Notes: generated from the sequence alone by a model not told the origin. Positions 7,965-16,128 are shown, numbered from the stretch's first letter. The stretch: DNA of 25,500 nt from SLST01 sp964458555 (GCA_964458555.1 CAYWJH010000040.1:1-25500); one strand, 5' to 3'. Numbers and translations are program-made.

Positions 7965-9152
7965 TTACCCGCGGATCCTCCGCCCCTCGGCGTAGACGGC
8001 GGTGGGGAAGGCGGCGAGCGTGAGCGGATCGCCGTCCCACACCACGAGGCTCGCGAGCTTGCCGGGCTCCACGGTGCCGAGCTCGTCGTCGATCCCGAGG
8101 ATCTCCGCGTTGCGCCGGGTGATCAGGTTGATCGCGTCGACCGGCGACATCCCGGCGATCAGGAAGTACTTGAGGCTGTCGCGAAGCGCGGAGGAGAGGA
8201 TCACCGGGTGGTCGGTCATGAGCCCGAAGGTCGCCTTGGAGTCCATGATCACGCGCGTGTGCCGATAGCTCGCGTTCTTGAGCTCGACCTTGTAGTCGAG
8301 CGAGCCGAGCGGACCGTAGATGACCGGGATGCCTTCCTCTGCGAGCCGATCGTAGATCTCCACGTGGTGGACGTCGCACGTGTGCTCCGCGGTGAAGCGG
8401 ATGCCGTAGCGGCGCTTGAGCTCGATGAGGTAGAGGAGGTCGTCCTCCTTGTGCGCGTGGCACTTGACCGTCTTCTCGCCGCGGAGGATCTGAAGAAGCG
8501 CCTTCTCCTCGCTCGTTAGCTCGAACTCGTACGTCCGCTCGGCGCGGGCCCGCGCCTGCCCGTCGTCGCCTGCTTCCGCGAGCGCCTTCTCTCGGGCGGC
8601 GCGGGCCTTGCCCTCCTTCTGGAGCACCTCGTCGAAGCGTTTCTCGAGGTGCGCATAGGCGCCCATCCGCGTCGTGGGCCGCGTGCCCTTCCAGCTCTGC
8701 GTCGACTTCGGGTTGTAGCCGAGCGCCATCTTGTAGCCGAAGTCGCGGAAGAGTCCTTCCTCCCGGTTGGCGGCGAAGTGCCTGATGATCCGTGCGCGCC
8801 CGCCGAGCAGGTTGCCGCTTCCCGGCACGACGCAGCTGTAGAGCACGCCGAAGTCGGCCGCCTCCGCGAGGCCCCGGTCGTCCCAGTAGATCCCGTTCAT
8901 GGGGTCGTTGAGCGGCGTGATCTGGTCGATCTGGTCGTTCACATCGGCCTCGCTCTGCGGCTCTCCCTGGCGGATCATGCCGATGTGGCTGTGCGCGTCG
9001 ATGAACCCCGGCGTCACGGTGCCGGAGACATCGGCCTGCTCTTCGGTTCCTTCCCGGACCTCGACAATCCGATCGTCCTCGATCCGGACGATCACACCCT
9101 CGCGACGTTCGCGCCCGTCGTAGAGCACGCGGGCGAATACGGTTGTCTGCAT
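7965..9152 (-). CDS. Metal-dependent amidohydrolase (imidazolonepropionase-like)
   Basis: A 395-residue cytosolic TIM-barrel hydrolase with the small beta-sandwich domain contributed by both ends. Metal ligands can be placed: H54 and H56 in DAHSHIG, H232/H234 in KCHAHKED, H257 in EHTCDVHH and D314 in MTDHPV. The C-terminal GTVEPGKLASLVVWDGDPL is the standard family closing motif. A highly charged helical insert lies between about residues 160 and 225. Enzymes of this group cleave C-N bonds in cyclic amides or peptides; the substrate is not deducible. Start at ATG 9152: a TACGAT hexamer sits seven bases upstream and no Shine-Dalgarno is present. It is followed 56 bases later by the sensor kinase on the same strand, which seems to have its own promoter. 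Confidence 0.9.
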   Translation of the reverse strand: MQTTVFARVLYDGRERREGVIVRIEDDRIVEVREGTEEQADVSGTVTPGFIDAHSHIGMIRQGEPQSEADVNDQIDQITPLNDPMNGIYWDDRGLAEAADFGVLYSCVVPGSGNLLGGRARIIRHFAANREEGLFRDFGYKMALGYNPKSTQSWKGTRPTTRMGAYAHLEKRFDEVLQKEGKARAAREKALAEAGDDGQARARAERTYEFELTSEEKALLQILRGEKTVKCHAHKEDDLLYLIELKRRYGIRFTAEHTCDVHHVEIYDRLAEEGIPVIYGPLGSLDYKVELKNASYRHTRVIMDSKATFGLMTDHPVILSSALRDSLKYFLIAGMSPVDAINLITRRNAEILGIDDELGTVEPGKLASLVVWDGDPLTLAAFPTAVYAEGRRIRG

Positions 9153-9256
9153 GGCGGGAATCGTAGCACGAAACGAGGCGGGAAGCTACGGGGCTGCGGG
9201 TCGGTTCCGCCGGAGATGGTGGTCCGGGAAGGTCCGTCGGAGTGAGCGAGAGTGAG

Positions 9257-9290
9257 TCGACACATTCTTACACTTTCTGTTAGAATGTGT
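9257..9290 (+). promoter_or_regulatory. Promoter and inverted-repeat operator of abiE
   Basis: A -35 TCGACA (9257-9262), an 18-base spacer and a -10 TAGAAT (9281-9286) are overlaid by a perfect inverted repeat, ACACATTCT (9260-9268) and AGAATGTGT (9282-9290), separated by 13 bases. The right arm covers the -10 and the left arm touches the -35. AbiEi antitoxins are known to repress their own operon by binding inverted repeats, so this is most likely the AbiEi operator. Confidence 0.75.
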
Positions 9291-9306
9291 TGAGTTACGG
9301 AGCGCC

Positions 9307-9855
9307 ATGCAGAGCATCGCGAAGCTTCGAGCCATTCTCGAGCGTCTTGCCGATTCCGACCACTACCTCTTTGCGACGCGCGACTTCGCGCCGGCCTTTC
9401 CCCATATGAGCGAGAGTGCGCTGAACGCGCTCCTGAGTCGAGCTCACCGATCGGGCCTTCTTGAACGGGTAACGAAGGGGATTTACGTCTATTCGAAGGT
9501 AGACTACCCGCGCGGGCTCCAGCTCTATCACGCCGCAGCGAGGCTCCGAGCCGATCACCTCAACTACATCAGTCTGGAGACGGCGTTGAGCGACGCAGGA
9601 GTGATCTCCCAAGTTCCGGTCGCATGGGTCACGCTGATGTCGAGCGGGAGATCGCACACCGTAGCATGCGGCAGATTCGGCACGATCGAGTTCGTGCATA
9701 CCGAGCGCCGCGCGCGTGACCTGTCCGGCAGACTTGTATACGACGAGCGATGCAGGCTCTGGCGTGCCGACGTGCAACTCGCGATCAGAGACATGCGTGC
9801 GACCCGGCGGTCGCTTGACCTGGTCGACTGGAGGCTTGTGGATGAGCTTGTTTGA
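9307..9855 (+). CDS. abiEi: AbiEi-family antitoxin and transcriptional repressor
   Basis: A 182-residue protein with an N-terminal winged helix (residues about 5-60, including FATRDFAPAFPHMSESALNA and SGLLERVTKGIYVY). An AbiEi-type C-terminal domain follows, with NYISLETALSDAGVISQVP. It should neutralise the AbiEii nucleotidyltransferase and repress the operon. Start ATG 9307 has ACGGAG at 9297-9302. It overlaps the toxin gene by 14 bases. Base composition is visibly less GC-rich than in the flanking minus-strand genes, consistent with transfer. Confidence 0.88.
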   Translation: MQSIAKLRAILERLADSDHYLFATRDFAPAFPHMSESALNALLSRAHRSGLLERVTKGIYVYSKVDYPRGLQLYHAAARLRADHLNYISLETALSDAGVISQVPVAWVTLMSSGRSHTVACGRFGTIEFVHTERRARDLSGRLVYDERCRLWRADVQLAIRDMRATRRSLDLVDWRLVDELV

Positions 9856-10690
9856 CGACCTGGTGGATTCTGCATTGCAGCAGCGACCGGAGCTGGGGAG
9901 CCTCAGACCGGTGGTGGAGAAGGAGATCCTTCATCACGAGATCCTGCGAATCACGAACCGATCCGGCATGCTTCGCAACCTGGTGTTCATTGGCGGAACC
10001 TGCCTGCGCCTCTGTCACGGCTCTCTCCGGTTGAGCGAGGATCTCGACTTCGCAACCTCTCTGCAAGGAGGCTCGTTGACGTCGGAGCTGGAGCATCTGG
10101 GTCGCGTGTTGGTCGAGGAACTCGTGGAGAAATACGACCTGCCAGTTCGAGTGCACCCGCCGGTGAGGACGGATGCCGACGTCCACACGTGGAAGGTGCG
10201 GGTCACGACCCGTCCCGAACGACGCGATCTCCCGCAGCAACGTGTCCACATTGACGTCCAGACGGTGCCGGCGCACGACGCCGTGCCGCTTGTCCTGCGC
10301 AACCCGTATCGCGTGGATCTTGGTACGATGGGCCTGATCGTCGCAGCAGCCAGCCTTTCCGAGATTCTCGCGGACAAGATCATCGCCGTTGCGCTCCGGC
10401 CGAACCGGGTGAAGAACCGCGACCTCTGGGACATCGGCTGGCTCGATCAGCAGAGCGTGACGTTTCAGCGGAATCTCTTGCTGGCCAAGCTCGCAGACCG
10501 CTCGTTCGGAGTCGAGGAGTTCCGCGAACGATACACCGCGCGGTGCCGCGAGTTAGAGGACGGACGCGACGACTTTCTCTTCGAAATGCGGCGATTTCTC
10601 CCGCAGCAGGTAATGCAGGAATCGACCTCGAGCCCCGGATACTGGGACTATCTCGTTCGAACTGTTCGCTCCTTCGGTGACAGGCTTTAG
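9842..10690 (+). CDS. abiEii: AbiEii-family nucleotidyltransferase toxin
   Basis: A 282-residue nucleotidyltransferase toxin of the AbiEii/AbiGii (DUF1814) family. The catalytic core is visible: G51-G52-T53 in FIGGTCLRL, the metal-binding pair D67 and D69 in LSEDLDF, and later the conserved segment LADKIIAVALRPNRVKNRDLWDI. Homologues block growth by modifying tRNA or other targets and can abort phage infection. The start ATG 9842 lies inside the antitoxin 3' end, implying translational coupling. The gene looks full length and intact. It converges on the GHKL ATPase gene with 38 bases between the stops. Confidence 0.9.
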   Translation: MSLFDDLVDSALQQRPELGSLRPVVEKEILHHEILRITNRSGMLRNLVFIGGTCLRLCHGSLRLSEDLDFATSLQGGSLTSELEHLGRVLVEELVEKYDLPVRVHPPVRTDADVHTWKVRVTTRPERRDLPQQRVHIDVQTVPAHDAVPLVLRNPYRVDLGTMGLIVAAASLSEILADKIIAVALRPNRVKNRDLWDIGWLDQQSVTFQRNLLLAKLADRSFGVEEFRERYTARCRELEDGRDDFLFEMRRFLPQQVMQESTSSPGYWDYLVRTVRSFGDRL

Positions 10691-10728
10691 GCGTAAGATG
10701 GAGGCCGGGGGCGCGTGAGGACCGCACG

Positions 10729-12582
10729 CTACCGCAGGTTCTCGTCCATGTAGAGCGTGAGCTCGACGAGCCGCTCGAGAAGCTCTTCGCGCGACTCGCC
10801 GGGGAAGTTCGCGAGGACGATCTCCTTCGCGTAGAGCCGGGCGACGTAGCGCAGCTTCGTCTTCTGCTGGCGCGAGGCGTGGACGAAATCCGGGTGGCCG
10901 CTGTTGATCGTGATGAGCGATTCGGCCTCGCTGTAGCGCGAGCGCCACAGCTCGCCGGGCACGTACGAGAAGGTGTAGCCGGGCAGGCCCTTGCCGGAAC
11001 CGCGCTCGCCGGGTTTCGACTTCAGAAGCTCGGCGGTCACTGTAACGACAGCCTGAGCCTCTACGACGCGCTCCTCGCCACCACCGGCTGGCTGGATCGC
11101 GCGCACGCCGATGGTCGCAAGCTCCGGTTCGGCCGGCGCGTGGTAGGCCGCGAACTCGCCCGCCGTGTTGAGCTCACCTGCGCCTGCGAGGAGCGTCCAC
11201 TCGAAGTCGAGCTCCGTACCCTCGATCGTCCGGCGCGACTTGTCGCGCGCGACCGCCGAGAAGGTCTTCTCCGTGGAGACGGCGACGGTCGCCTTCGCGG
11301 GGCGGATGTCCACCCGGAAGAGCGGGCCGGGCATCTCGAAGAAGGCCGGCTCGCGGTCGCGAACCTCGCCGGCGGGCTCCGCCACCGCCTCGCCCGGCAC
11401 GGCATCCGAAGCGGCGGCCTCCTCGCCCGCGCCCTCCGCGGCCCCCGCCTGCCCGGCCGCACCGTCACCCCCAGGCCCGCCGCCCGTTCCCTTCGCACCG
11501 GTTCCCGGCCCGCGGCCGCGGACCTGCGAGGCGAGCCACGCGTACTGCTCGTCGGGCAGCATGCTGAACGCCTCGCGAAGCGCGCGCGTGATCCGCCGAA
11601 GCATCGACTTGCTCGCCTCCTCCTCCTCGGCGCGGCGCTGCTCGTCGATCCGCTCGTTCAGCGCCGGCTCGAGCTCGCGCAGCACGCGCACGAGCTCGTG
11701 CTGTCGGTCGTCGTAGACGATGCCGGTGCGCGTGCCGGGGGTGAGGTTGACGAAGTCGGCGTCGACGATGCCTTCGAGGAAGCCGCTCGACCAGGGCGAA
11801 GGGTTGAGCTCGTCGATCGCGGTGATGTCCTCGAGGACCCGCGTGCCGTTGCGGTAGAGGCCCACGCCCGCACCGGTCGACGGCGCGCAGAGGTAGAGCT
11901 CCGCGTACACCTCGCCGAACGGCGAGCGCGGCTCGGGAAGCCCGTGGATGAGCGTCCCGTGGAACTTGCGCGGTTCGACGGTGAGCTCCTTGCGCGCCGA
12001 TCGATCTATGATCGTGATATGCACCCCGCTCTTCGCAATGCGGTCACGAAGCTCGCTCGCGAGGTAGCTCTGGATCTTCTCGCCGCTCAGGACGCGGACG
12101 CCCGAGAGGATGGGCTGGATGTGGAGCGTCGTGCCGGGCCGGTCGAAGAGCTCGCGGCTCTCGCGGATCGAGTAGGCGGGGCTGTCCTTCACGAGGCGAA
12201 GCTTGCGCACAACGCCGTCGGCGTCGCGCGAGGTCAGCATGAGCTCCTCGCCCACCGTCCAGAAGCTCAAGAGGCCTATCCCGTACTCGCCCTGGATGCC
12301 CTGCTCGCCCTCCTCCTTGAGCTTGCGCTTGATCGAGTCGCCGATGTGCGTGGCGACGTAGGCGAAGTCGCGCACGCCCTCGCCGTCGTCGGTGATGCGG
12401 ATGTAGTGCTCGCCCGCGTTCTTCCCGCGCACGATGGTGACGTTCTGCGCGTGCGCGTCGATCGAGTTCTCCACGAACTCGGCGATCGCCTTCAGCGGGT
12501 TCGACTGCGAGAGCGCGATGATACGGATCGCGTTCCACTGGTTGCCGATCCGCAGCTTGCCCTCGCCCTTCTTTCGGGCCAT
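10729..12582 (-). CDS. GHKL (Hsp90/MutL-like) ATPase with internal Ig-like domain
   Basis: A 617-residue protein. Residues about 15-200 form a GHKL ATPase: N-box AIAEFVENSIDAHA (E35, N39), ITDDGEGV (D65), and a lid motif GEYGIGLLSFWTVGE (100-112). A second, S5-like domain follows to about 310, then a charged helix (310-340) and a Gly/Ala/Glu-rich linker (about 356-408). Residues about 424-518 read like an Ig-like beta-sandwich (FEWTLLAGAGELNTAGEFAAY). The conserved C-terminal region has ITINSGHPDF and KLRYVARLYAKEIVLANFPG. No signal peptide or membrane segment is seen, so it is cytosolic. The ATPase half recalls Hsp90, MutL and prokaryotic MORC-like proteins; no function can be assigned. It sits between two toxin-antitoxin pairs. 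Confidence 0.85.
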   Translation of the reverse strand: MARKKGEGKLRIGNQWNAIRIIALSQSNPLKAIAEFVENSIDAHAQNVTIVRGKNAGEHYIRITDDGEGVRDFAYVATHIGDSIKRKLKEEGEQGIQGEYGIGLLSFWTVGEELMLTSRDADGVVRKLRLVKDSPAYSIRESRELFDRPGTTLHIQPILSGVRVLSGEKIQSYLASELRDRIAKSGVHITIIDRSARKELTVEPRKFHGTLIHGLPEPRSPFGEVYAELYLCAPSTGAGVGLYRNGTRVLEDITAIDELNPSPWSSGFLEGIVDADFVNLTPGTRTGIVYDDRQHELVRVLRELEPALNERIDEQRRAEEEEASKSMLRRITRALREAFSMLPDEQYAWLASQVRGRGPGTGAKGTGGGPGGDGAAGQAGAAEGAGEEAAASDAVPGEAVAEPAGEVRDREPAFFEMPGPLFRVDIRPAKATVAVSTEKTFSAVARDKSRRTIEGTELDFEWTLLAGAGELNTAGEFAAYHAPAEPELATIGVRAIQPAGGGEERVVEAQAVVTVTAELLKSKPGERGSGKGLPGYTFSYVPGELWRSRYSEAESLITINSGHPDFVHASRQQKTKLRYVARLYAKEIVLANFPGESREELLERLVELTLYMDENLR

Positions 12583-12588
12583 GAGGGG

Positions 12589-12617
12589 AGTATGGGGACG
12601 CGCGGTGAGGTGGTCAA
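12589..12617 (-). promoter_or_regulatory. Promoter of the GHKL ATPase gene
   Basis: On the minus strand: TTGACC (12617-12612), a 17-base spacer, CATACT (12594-12589), then six bases to the ATG at 12582. There is no Shine-Dalgarno in those six bases, so the mRNA is probably leaderless. Confidence 0.6.
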
Positions 12618-12668
12618 GGCACGGCTGCGACGCGTCGATGCCGGCCGCAGAGCGTGGGGGAGGTGGTT

Positions 12669-13073
12669 TCAGGCGGTGCCGATGTGCTGCGTCCGGACGC
12701 CGGGCAGCGAGTCGAAGTGCGCGTCGCGGTGGACGAGGACCGCTTCGGCGGCCTGAGCGCAGGCGGCGATGATACAGTCGACGAGCGGGACGCGCGCCGG
12801 TGCGCCGACACCGAGTTCAAATGCGCGGACGGCGAGCGCGGCGTCGACCGCGACGACGTGGTCGACGAGCTCGGCGTAGTCGAGCGCCCGGCGGCGGGCG
12901 CTCGGAGCGTCTCCGCCGAGAACGACGAGTCGGCGAGCGAACTCCGGTAGCGACATCGCGCTTGTTAATACGGAACAATCGCCATCCTCAAGCATCGTCT
13001 GGACCTCCTGCGCCCCCGGCTCGTCGAGATAGTGCGCGAGCAGCGCGGTCGTGTCGAACAGGTAGGCGGCCAC
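12669..13073 (-). CDS. PIN-domain ribonuclease toxin (VapC-like)
   Basis: A 134-residue PIN domain protein starting at GTG 13073, which overlaps the antitoxin stop by one base (TAGTG). Acidic active-site residues can be placed: D7 in YLFDTTALLAHYL, E44 in SLPEFARRL, D99 in PLVDCIIAA and D117 in HRDAHFDSLPG. It looks complete. Expected role: Mg2+-dependent RNA cleavage, held inactive by the AbrB-type partner encoded just upstream. Confidence 0.88.
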   Translation of the reverse strand: MAAYLFDTTALLAHYLDEPGAQEVQTMLEDGDCSVLTSAMSLPEFARRLVVLGGDAPSARRRALDYAELVDHVVAVDAALAVRAFELGVGAPARVPLVDCIIAACAQAAEAVLVHRDAHFDSLPGVRTQHIGTA

Positions 13074-13315
13074 TACTCGTCCTGTTCGCGCTCGGCGACC
13101 AGATCTGCTACCGGATCGCCGGCGGGCGAGAGAGCCCGGCCCGCCCCCCGCAGACGCCGCGAGAGACTGACCCGATCGGGCACGAGCCGGACGACAAGGG
13201 TATCCGGTTCATCGCCGGGGGTCCAATCGAGCTTCCAGCCCGGAACGATCCCGTACCTGTCCGCGAGCGCACGCGGTATGGATACCATGTTTTTCCCGGT
13301 CACGGTCGTTGTCAT
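13073..13315 (-). CDS. AbrB/MazE-type antitoxin
   Basis: An 80-residue protein, MTTTVTGKNMVSIPRALADR followed by YGIVPGWKLDW, the swapped-hairpin AbrB DNA-binding fold (residues 1-48). The charged C-terminal tail should bind the PIN toxin. The start was set at ATG 13315: the longer open frame upstream has no antitoxin-like sequence, and a -10-like TATATT ends seven bases before this ATG. It is the first gene of the pair and likely represses its own promoter. Confidence 0.85.
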   Translation of the reverse strand: MTTTVTGKNMVSIPRALADRYGIVPGWKLDWTPGDEPDTLVVRLVPDRVSLSRRLRGAGRALSPAGDPVADLVAEREQDE

Positions 13316-13352
13316 TGACCACAATATAATCAATGATTGCATAAGCAACCAG
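13313..13352 (-). promoter_or_regulatory. AT-rich promoter/operator of the AbrB-PIN pair
   Basis: An island of AT-rich sequence in otherwise GC-rich DNA. On the minus strand a TATATT (13328-13323) lies seven bases before the ATG; no clear -35 was found. The region holds small palindromes, AATCA-A-TGATT (13328-13338) and TTGC-ATAA-GCAA (13337-13348), which would suit binding by the dimeric AbrB-type antitoxin. Confidence 0.4.
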
Positions 13353-13469
13353 CGGGGAGGCAAGAGAAACCGCGCGATCTGCGTCGAACACGGTCGCCAG
13401 ACGGCGCAACGGCGGCGAAAGTGCGGTAGACTCGTGCCCACAAACCCATAATGGAGAGAGGAGCACGCG

Positions 13470-13988
13470 ATGTACCTTGAAGACTCAAACGGCCGATCCC
13501 AGGAGAACCCGACGCCGGCGATGATCACCGGGACGCTCGAGCAGATCGGCACGACGCTCGACCACTGCATCCTGGAGCTCGACGGCGACGAGTTCGTGCA
13601 GGCTGCCGGTGCGCCGGGACGCCTGTTCGTGCAGTACGGAGCTTCCGGGAGCCTCCTGAACAGCGAGCGTGCCGATCTCGACGTCGCGACGGTCGCACGC
13701 GTCTTCACCGACGCGATGGCGGGCAACGACGCCTGGAAAACCGAGTTGGGCCTCCGGCCCGCCGGGGGGCCCGCCGGTTCGTCGGCACAGACCGGAACCT
13801 CCGCACAGCCCGGGGCGCGGACGACCGCGGCCGGAACCGCGGGCGCGGCCGGAGAAGCCGCGGCCGGATCCTCGCTCAAGGGCGAGATTCTCGGCCAGGT
13901 GCGCCGGCAGGCGGGACGAGAGGTCTCCTACGGCGTCGGGCGAATGGTCCGCAGGTTCCTCCGGCGCCTGCTCGGCGGGCGATTCTAA
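13470..13988 (+). CDS. Hypothetical protein with low-complexity middle and basic C-terminal tail
   Basis: A 172-residue protein of no recognised family. ATG 13470 is preceded by a purine-rich GGAGAGAGGAG (13453-13463), a good ribosome site. Residues 1-92 look like a compact domain (LEQIGTTLDHCILELDGDEFVQAAG and VARVFTDAMAGNDAWKTELG). Residues about 96-130 are rich in Ala, Gly, Thr and Pro. The last 35 are basic and amphipathic, ending MVRRFLRRLLGGRF, similar in style to the C-terminal tail of bacterial HerA-like (DUF853) ATPases. No signal peptide. Its 3' end faces that of the URO-D-like gene, 19 bases apart. Confidence 0.7.
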   Translation: MYLEDSNGRSQENPTPAMITGTLEQIGTTLDHCILELDGDEFVQAAGAPGRLFVQYGASGSLLNSERADLDVATVARVFTDAMAGNDAWKTELGLRPAGGPAGSSAQTGTSAQPGARTTAAGTAGAAGEAAAGSSLKGEILGQVRRQAGREVSYGVGRMVRRFLRRLLGGRF

Positions 13989-14007
13989 GGGGGGCGCCGG
14001 ACCGGGC

Positions 14008-15249
14008 TCACGGCCTCCAGTACCGGTCAACGGCTTCTCTGGCGAGGCGCACGTAGTGGCGTCCTCGCTCATAGTCTCCAAGGATCGTACCTACCTCGCG
14101 CTGCGCGATCTCGAAGAGGCAGCCACTCGCGGCCTCGCACACGCCCTTGAAGTACCGGGTGATGGCCTCGTCGTCGAGCGGCCCGTCGCCCGTGACGAGC
14201 TCCGCGCGCGGCTTGCTGTAGTAGACGACGCGGCTGCCGCGCAGATACTCGCCGATCGTTGGTTCGTCGTTGAACGGCGAGACCGAGAGCTTGCGCATCG
14301 TGGGCCAGGTCGCGAGGTAGTCCGGCCAGATCGCATCGACACGCTCGCAGCACCCGTAGGAGAGCAGGCCGAATCGATCGACCAGGCGCTGCTGGTAGGG
14401 AAAGACGAACTCGCCGAACATGTCGGCCGACACCGCGGTCGTCTCCTGCGACTCGAGGAACCCCCAGCATTCGGCGGTGCTGCTCACGCGCTCGGCCGGC
14501 AGTTCATCGGTAAACGCGAACGACTCCTGGGCGACGGGGCTCAGCCCGTTCGTGGGAAGAAGCAGGTCCTCCTCCTCGAGGAAGTCGTAGTAGTTCTCGT
14601 AGACCGTCGTCGCCGTGTCCATGACCTCGTGCAGGGCGTCGGGACAGTCGAACATGGCGAGGTAGTAGGCTTCCATGCCCATGAGGTGGACGAGCGGGTT
14701 GGTGATCGCGCCGGGGAGACTGCCCATGACCATCCGGACCGGCAGAATGTCTCCGAAGAGATCCGTCGCGAGCTCCCGTTGCGCCGCGGTGGCCTCGCGG
14801 TCAACCCCGAAGGATCCGCCGCGAAGCCTGTCTACCTCGGCTGCCAGATCGCTGATCACGGGGTCGATGTGAAACCCCTGCGGGTTGGCCCCGTCGGGAC
14901 GCGTGATCTCCGGGGAGAGGCCGAAGGGCTGCACGTAGGTGCGCCACGAGATGTCGAAGGTCGGCGGGATGGGCGTATCGTCGTCAAAGAGCTCGCGCCC
15001 GACGAGCGTATCGAGAAGCATCGCTTCGATCCTCCGCGCCTGCCCACCTTCGCAGCGCAGGCGCGGCGTTATCACCTCGTGGCGAAAGTTCGAGAACAGC
15101 AGTCGGACGGTCGGCGTCTCGCGTCGGCCCTCCGCCTGGGCGTGCCACTTCGCGAGGATACGCTCGTTCTCGGGTGAGCTCGCGTAGTCCAGCTGAAGCT
15201 GTGCGCGTTCTCGGAGGATCTCCCGGTCGTGGCGGGAAACAGGTTGCAT
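14008..15249 (-). CDS. URO-D/methyltransferase-fold protein (uroporphyrinogen decarboxylase-like)
   Basis: A 413-residue cytosolic protein resembling the divergent uroporphyrinogen-decarboxylase-like branch of Clostridia and spirochaetes. True haem URO-D enzymes are shorter and open differently. Recognisable segments are QGFHIDPVISDLAAEVDRLR, the central ITNPLVHLMGMEAYYLAMFDCPDALHE (split here only for reference), SYGCCERVDAIWPDYLATWP and MRKLSVSPFND. This group commonly includes corrinoid-dependent methyltransferases; the Cys-Cys and His residues could serve metal or methyl transfer, but this is inference. Start ATG 15249 has AAGGA upstream. It follows the LysM gene by 31 bases on the same strand and is probably cotranscribed. 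No corrinoid protein gene is in view. Confidence 0.75.
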   Translation of the reverse strand: MQPVSRHDREILRERAQLQLDYASSPENERILAKWHAQAEGRRETPTVRLLFSNFRHEVITPRLRCEGGQARRIEAMLLDTLVGRELFDDDTPIPPTFDISWRTYVQPFGLSPEITRPDGANPQGFHIDPVISDLAAEVDRLRGGSFGVDREATAAQRELATDLFGDILPVRMVMGSLPGAITNPLVHLMGMEAYYLAMFDCPDALHEVMDTATTVYENYYDFLEEEDLLLPTNGLSPVAQESFAFTDELPAERVSSTAECWGFLESQETTAVSADMFGEFVFPYQQRLVDRFGLLSYGCCERVDAIWPDYLATWPTMRKLSVSPFNDEPTIGEYLRGSRVVYYSKPRAELVTGDGPLDDEAITRYFKGVCEAASGCLFEIAQREVGTILGDYERGRHYVRLAREAVDRYWRP

Positions 15250-15280
15250 ATTCGAATCCTTCACCGATGACGTTGCCCGG

Positions 15281-16003
15281 CTACCGTCGCGTCGGCGGCA
15301 AACCAAACCGCTCGACGAAGCCGCGCACCTCGCGGATGTCTCCGTCGCGGATCGATCCGGCGTAGCGATCGAGCAGTTCTTCGTCGTAGCGCAGACCCGA
15401 GTAGAGCACCCAGTGGGCCTTGTTGAGGCGTTGCCGTCCGAGGCGCTCGCGCCACCACTCGGGCTGACCCATGCCCAGCCCGATCGCCGCATCGCCCAGA
15501 TCGCGATAGTGCCGATAGGCGAGGACGTGCGCCTGCGAGAGGCGGGCGCGCTGCTCGTCGGTGAGGCCGCTCTCCACGGTAACCCAGGCGGGAACGTCCA
15601 CACGCTGGCCCGGCTGGAGGTAGTCAGGGTCCTCGATCGCGTCTTCGTTCGCGACGAGCAGGAGCGGCCAGAGGAAGGGATCGTCCCAGAGGCGCGATGC
15701 GATGTCGTAGAGCGTGTCGCCGCGATCGACGGTCACGGTCGTGGCGGCGATGGGCTCCTGGTCGGCGGCACCGTCGTCGGTCGCGGCCGGCTCTGGCTCC
15801 GGCTCCTCGACGGGCGGCGGTTCGGGGGCGGGTTGCTCCCGCTCGGCCGGCGCTTCGTCGCGAGCGGGTTCGGTGTCCGGCCGGCGCGTGCGCGCATCGG
15901 CATCCCCAAAGGGGCTCGCCACGAGAAACACGACGACCGCGGCGGCGGCGAGGAGCACGCCGGCGAGTATCATGAGGGGGAGTCCGCTTCGCTGCATCCG
16001 CAT
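15281..16003 (-). CDS. Membrane-anchored LysM-domain protein
   Basis: A 240-residue protein using ATG 16003, which has GAGGT (16014-16010) six bases upstream. A two-residue-shorter start (15997) is possible. A membrane anchor (residues about 8-31) is followed by a Pro/Glu-rich spacer (42-72), then one LysM domain (about 89-138: VDRGDTLYDIASRLW through YLQPGQRVDVPAW). A helical C-terminal region (about 145-240) has WWRERLGRQRLNKAHW. LysM binds peptidoglycan, so the protein probably sits in the periplasm on the inner membrane and touches the wall. This build is common among spirochaetal LysM proteins. It heads an apparent two-gene unit with the URO-D-like protein. Confidence 0.85.
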   Translation of the reverse strand: MRMQRSGLPLMILAGVLLAAAAVVVFLVASPFGDADARTRRPDTEPARDEAPAEREQPAPEPPPVEEPEPEPAATDDGAADQEPIAATTVTVDRGDTLYDIASRLWDDPFLWPLLLVANEDAIEDPDYLQPGQRVDVPAWVTVESGLTDEQRARLSQAHVLAYRHYRDLGDAAIGLGMGQPEWWRERLGRQRLNKAHWVLYSGLRYDEELLDRYAGSIRDGDIREVRGFVERFGLPPTRR

Positions 16004-16021
16004 CGATCTACCTCGCCATAA

Positions 16022-16050
16022 AGTATCGAACATCGGCCGCCGGCTGTCCA
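16022..16050 (-). promoter_or_regulatory. Promoter of the LysM/URO-D-like unit
   Basis: On the minus strand: TGGACA (16050-16045), a 17-base spacer and GATACT (16027-16022). The leader that follows carries the Shine-Dalgarno GAGGT before ATG 16003, so this unit has a conventional leader. Confidence 0.55.
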
Positions 16051-16128
16051 CAACATAAGATGGGCAGGCCGGGGTGTGACGGGTATGCTGGAGCGTCGGT
16101 CGAAGCGGCCGGCGGGAGGACACGCAAA

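Noticed and set aside
10879..12756. 625-residue plus-strand frame
   Set aside because: Antisense to the GHKL ATPase, whose motifs are clear; the translation is low-complexity with no domain.
15245..15270. TTCGAATCC, like a tRNA T-loop
   Set aside because: No paired stems, anticodon arm or acceptor stem around it; it is the leader of the URO-D-like gene.
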